Source: Pseudomonadota bacterium (GTDB lineage: Bacteria > BMS3Abin14). Taken from it: a stretch of 7,997 nucleotides of DNA. Shown here piece by piece: positions 6,258-7,997 of this stretch. The DNA is taken from contig QIFJ01000318.1 in NCBI GenBank assembly GCA_003229755.1, positions 1 to 7,997 of the forward strand, given 5' to 3'. Within the stretch, counting starts at the first letter, position 1. Every line of letters starts with the position of its first letter. Made by a program: the position numbers and the translations under genes. The notes under the pieces are model-generated. The model saw only the letters and a list, made by a program, of their open reading frames with translations, was not told the origin of the DNA and did no database searches.

Positions 6258-6929
6258 ATGAAACAGATTGTAGCCATCGATGGACCGTCCGGCGCGGGAA
6301 AAAGCACCCTGTCACGCGCTCTTGCGAGGAGGCTGGATTACCTGCACCTTGATACAGGCGCCATGTACCGGGCGGTGGCCCTGGCCGCTATCAGGGCTGG
6401 CGTCTCCCTGAACGACACGGAAGGCCTTGATAAACTCTGCGCGGAGATCGAGATCAAATTGAGAGAAAAACCCGATGGCCTGGTGGTTCTGTTGAATGGA
6501 GAGGATGTTACTGAGCTGATAAGAACTCCCGAGATTTCCATGGCTTCATCTGCAGTATCGGCAGTCAGTGAAGTCCGGGGGCATATGGTGCGCCTTCAGA
6601 GGGAACTGGGCGCTCAGGGAGGTGTCATAGCCGAGGGGAGAGATGTGGGCACGGTCGTGTTTCCTAATACACGCGCCAAGTTCTATCTTGACGCAAGCCT
6701 TTCCGAACGGGCCAGACGGAGGTACGAAGAGCTGAGGGAAAAGAGAGCAGATAACACCCTCGAGCAGGTAAGGGCAGAGATGGAGCAGAGGGACAAAAAC
6801 GATTCGGCAAGATCGGATTCCCCTCTCATGGCGGCTGAAGATGCCATAAAGGTAGATACAACGTATATGACTCCTGAGGAAGTTGTGGAATGGATCGCTG
6901 AGAGGGTAAAAGAGCTGGAGAAGGGTTGA
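6258..6929 (+). CDS. cmk: (d)CMP kinase (cytidylate kinase)
   Basis: It phosphorylates CMP and dCMP with ATP, recycling cytidine nucleotides from RNA and lipid turnover. The 223-residue protein opens with the P-loop DGPSGAGKS (8-16). Then come LDTGAMYRA (31-39), the CMP-binding region around RTPEISMASSAVSAVSEVR (89-107), GVIAEGRDVGTVVFP (122-136), and the lid and C-terminal motif RDKNDSARSDSPL (178-190). All family landmarks are present. ATG 6258 is the only sensible start because the P-loop follows within eight residues. No Shine-Dalgarno sequence lies within 15 bases of it, so it may depend on ribosomes arriving from aroA 36 bases upstream. ispH begins on the base after its stop. Location of cmk beside aroA and ispH/rpsA is a common bacterial arrangement. 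Confidence 0.97.
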   Translation: MKQIVAIDGPSGAGKSTLSRALARRLDYLHLDTGAMYRAVALAAIRAGVSLNDTEGLDKLCAEIEIKLREKPDGLVVLLNGEDVTELIRTPEISMASSAVSAVSEVRGHMVRLQRELGAQGGVIAEGRDVGTVVFPNTRAKFYLDASLSERARRRYEELREKRADNTLEQVRAEMEQRDKNDSARSDSPLMAAEDAIKVDTTYMTPEEVVEWIAERVKELEKG

Positions 6930-7772
6930 GTGTCTGAGGTTAGAGTTGCGTCCAACGCAGGTTTTTGCTTCGGTGTGGAAAGGGCTATTGAGCTTGCTGT
7001 TTCGGCTGTAGAGGAAGGTCCCGGACCTGTCTACACTCTCGGCCCTATAATCCACAACCCACAGGTAGTAGAGCACCTTCGTGAAAAAGGGTTGATGATG
7101 GCAAAGTCGCTGGAGGAGATCCAGAAGGGTGCTGTGATCATCAGGTCCCACGGTGCTCCCAAGGGAGTCATCGAAGAAGCTTCATCACGAAACCTGAAAG
7201 TCATCGATGCCACCTGTCCGCTGGTCAACAGGCTCAAAGACAGGGTTATGGATCTGGTCGGTGAGGGCTACAAGGTAGTTATAGTCGGAGATTCCGATCA
7301 CCCGGAGGTAAGCGCTATTCTCAGCTTTGCCGGCCCTCAGTGCCTTGCGGTAAAGAATGTCGAGGAACTCCCGAACTGTGAGAACCTTACCGGGAAGGTG
7401 GGTCTCGTTGCCCAGACCACCCAGTCCCTCAAGAATCTGCAGGAAGTTGCTTCCCACCTGGTAGTCATATGCAGTGAGATAAGAGTTTATCAGACTACGT
7501 GCCACTCCACTAATACAAGGAGTGCCGAAGCCAGGAAAATGGCGAGAGAGGTGGATGTTATGGTAGTTGTGGGAGGGAAAAACAGCTCAAACACCCGGCG
7601 TCTTGCGGATGCTGCCGCCGAGGAGGGAGCGACTACATACCACATCGAGAGCGCTGAAGAGCTGGCTCAACTGGACATTCCGAAAAACTGTGTTTTCGGC
7701 GTTACGGCCGGAGCTTCAACGCCTTCGTGGGTTATTGAGGAAGTTGTGGCTGCCCTCCAAAGTATTGGTTGA
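6930..7772 (+). CDS. ispH: 4-hydroxy-3-methylbut-2-enyl diphosphate reductase
   Basis: IspH catalyses the last step of the MEP isoprenoid pathway, reducing HMBPP to IPP and DMAPP with an iron-sulfur cluster. The 280-residue protein has the three cluster cysteines: C13 in GFCFGV, C96 in DATCPLV and C191 in QTTCHSTNTRS. It also has substrate-binding H42 (IIHNP), H74 (RSHG) and H124 plus the proton-transfer glutamate E126 in DHPEV. AQTTQS (161-166), KNSSNT (217-222) and GASTP (261-265) complete the pocket. This is the usual single-domain length; there is no fused S1 domain as in some Firmicutes. The GTG start directly abuts the cmk stop, with GGAGAAGGG (6917-6925) as ribosome site. The third-cysteine block TTCHSTNTR differs from the more common TICNATRxR style but keeps the cysteine. 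It is the last gene seen, and repeats follow it. Confidence 0.97.
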   Translation: MSEVRVASNAGFCFGVERAIELAVSAVEEGPGPVYTLGPIIHNPQVVEHLREKGLMMAKSLEEIQKGAVIIRSHGAPKGVIEEASSRNLKVIDATCPLVNRLKDRVMDLVGEGYKVVIVGDSDHPEVSAILSFAGPQCLAVKNVEELPNCENLTGKVGLVAQTTQSLKNLQEVASHLVVICSEIRVYQTTCHSTNTRSAEARKMAREVDVMVVVGGKNSSNTRRLADAAAEEGATTYHIESAEELAQLDIPKNCVFGVTAGASTPSWVIEEVVAALQSIG

Positions 7773-7807
7773 TCTTATGCGGCCTGCAATATGGAGAAAA
7801 GGTGTAT

Positions 7808-7830
7808 GGGGGTAAGGGGGTAAGGGGGTA
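7808..7830. repeat. Tandem GGGGGTAA repeat
   Basis: Two full copies of GGGGGTAA and a third lacking the last A run head to tail after ispH. Together with GGG at 7837-7839 they provide four G-tracts spaced by 3, 3 and 8 bases (TAA, TAA and TAGTAACA), so a G-quadruplex on the plus strand or in the ispH mRNA trailer is possible. An all-purine stretch of 33 bases (7836-7868) follows directly. Confidence 0.8.
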
Positions 7831-7888
7831 GTAACAGGGAGGAGGAAGAAGGAAAAAGGAAAGAGAAGTTTATTAATGGGTAACGAGG

Positions 7889-7912
7889 TATCGAAGTGTC
7901 GAAGTATCGAAG
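7889..7912. repeat. Tandem octamer TRTCGAAG, three copies
   Basis: TATCGAAG, TGTCGAAG and TATCGAAG lie end to end. A degenerate fourth unit, TAACGAGG, precedes them at 7881-7888. The array is too short and too tight for CRISPR and shows no coding character. It looks like a minisatellite of the kind that expands and shrinks by slippage. Confidence 0.8.
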
Positions 7913-7918
7913 TTTACA

Positions 7919-7990
7919 CCCCTCCCTCTTGTCAGGTCGTAGCCCTTCGTCGCTAAAGCTATGAAGGGCGAAGACTGATGATGGGAGGGG
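7919..7990. repeat. Nested palindrome downstream of ispH
   Basis: The outer arms CCCCTCCC (7919-7926) and GGGAGGGG (7983-7990) match perfectly. Inside, TCAG (7932-7935) pairs with CTGA (7975-7978), and GCCCTTC (7942-7948) pairs with GAAGGGC (7963-7969). The last stem continues, with a G-T pair and one mismatch, to a TAAA loop. No T-tract follows on the plus strand, so a standard terminator is not indicated. The inner CTTCGTCGCTAAAGCTATGAAG wording resembles dispersed elements I have seen in environmental bacterial genomes, which is unverified. It may be a mobile or REP-like repeat, or a boundary structure before the next gene. Confidence 0.7.
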
Positions 7991-7997
7991 AACACAA

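Larger units (their letters stand above)
7773..7997. other. Intergenic region after ispH without a supported gene
   Basis: These 225 bases run from the ispH stop to the window end. No reading frame here has both a ribosome site and recognisable protein character. The content is three kinds of repeat and a purine-rich tract. I see no tRNA, no clear promoter and no T-tailed terminator. In related gene orders rpsA (ribosomal protein S1) often follows ispH, but it does not begin within this window. Confidence 0.7.

Noticed and set aside
6546..7151. 201-codon open frame on the minus strand across cmk and ispH
   Set aside because: It lies wholly opposite two well-conserved genes, its translation shows no recognisable domain, and it is a product of their codon bias.
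7567..7815. 82-codon plus-strand frame overlapping the end of ispH
   Set aside because: Most of it is a shifted reading of conserved IspH codons, with arginine-rich low-information translation and no ribosome site.
7777..7815. Twelve-codon peptide (ATG 7777) after ispH
   Set aside because: It has no ribosome site and ends in the G-run repeat; nothing supports its expression.
7881..7912. CRISPR-like array
   Set aside because: Units are 8 bases long with no spacers between them, and there is no cas gene in the window.

Overview
The window holds eight consecutive plus-strand genes with almost no space between them, all core metabolism. The order is accA, pheA, hisC, aroF (DAHP synthase), tyrA, aroA, cmk, ispH. 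It suggests a Gram-negative bacterium of the deltaproteobacterial (Desulfobacterota-like) kind, because an aroF-tyrA-aroA-cmk-ispH order next to pheA is familiar from that group. It also fits a DAHP synthase of the Thermotoga-like type with an N-terminal ferredoxin-like domain, and intergenic spaces filled with short palindromic and tandem repeats. The taxonomic call is an inference from gene order and protein style, not a database result.

Layout: 3-971 is accA (fatty acid synthesis; its 5' end touches the window edge). It overlaps pheA (968-1792) in an ATGA. A 104-base spacer follows, dominated by a long near-perfect inverted repeat (1794-1872). Then come hisC (1897-3048), aroF (3045-4013, with an out-of-frame C-terminal tail to 4060), tyrA (4057-4908) and aroA (4905-6221), chained by 4-base ATGA or GTGA overlaps. 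A 36-base spacer with a small stem-loop leads to cmk (6258-6929), and ispH (6930-7772) starts on the very next base. The last 225 bases (7773-7997) hold no gene I can support. They contain a G-run repeat, a purine tract, a tandem octamer repeat and a nested palindrome.

Functionally the middle block covers entry to the shikimate pathway (AroF), its penultimate step (AroA), and the branch from prephenate to phenylalanine and tyrosine (PheA, TyrA, and a HisC-family aminotransferase probably used for aromatic amino acids). Chorismate mutase, which links the two halves, is absent. PheA here is a stand-alone dehydratase plus ACT domain, so the mutase must be encoded elsewhere. accA, cmk and ispH add fatty acid, nucleotide and isoprenoid functions to the same probable transcript.

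The most notable observation is in aroF. The main frame stops at 4011-4013, but the -1 frame immediately continues with the missing C-terminal helix and ends exactly in the GTGA overlap with tyrA. One extra T in the run at 4009-4011 would give a 338-residue protein. This is either a sequencing or assembly error, a recent frameshift, or a site of translational recoding or restart. Otherwise the window is ordinary housekeeping DNA, and I see no undescribed system, mobile element or CRISPR array.
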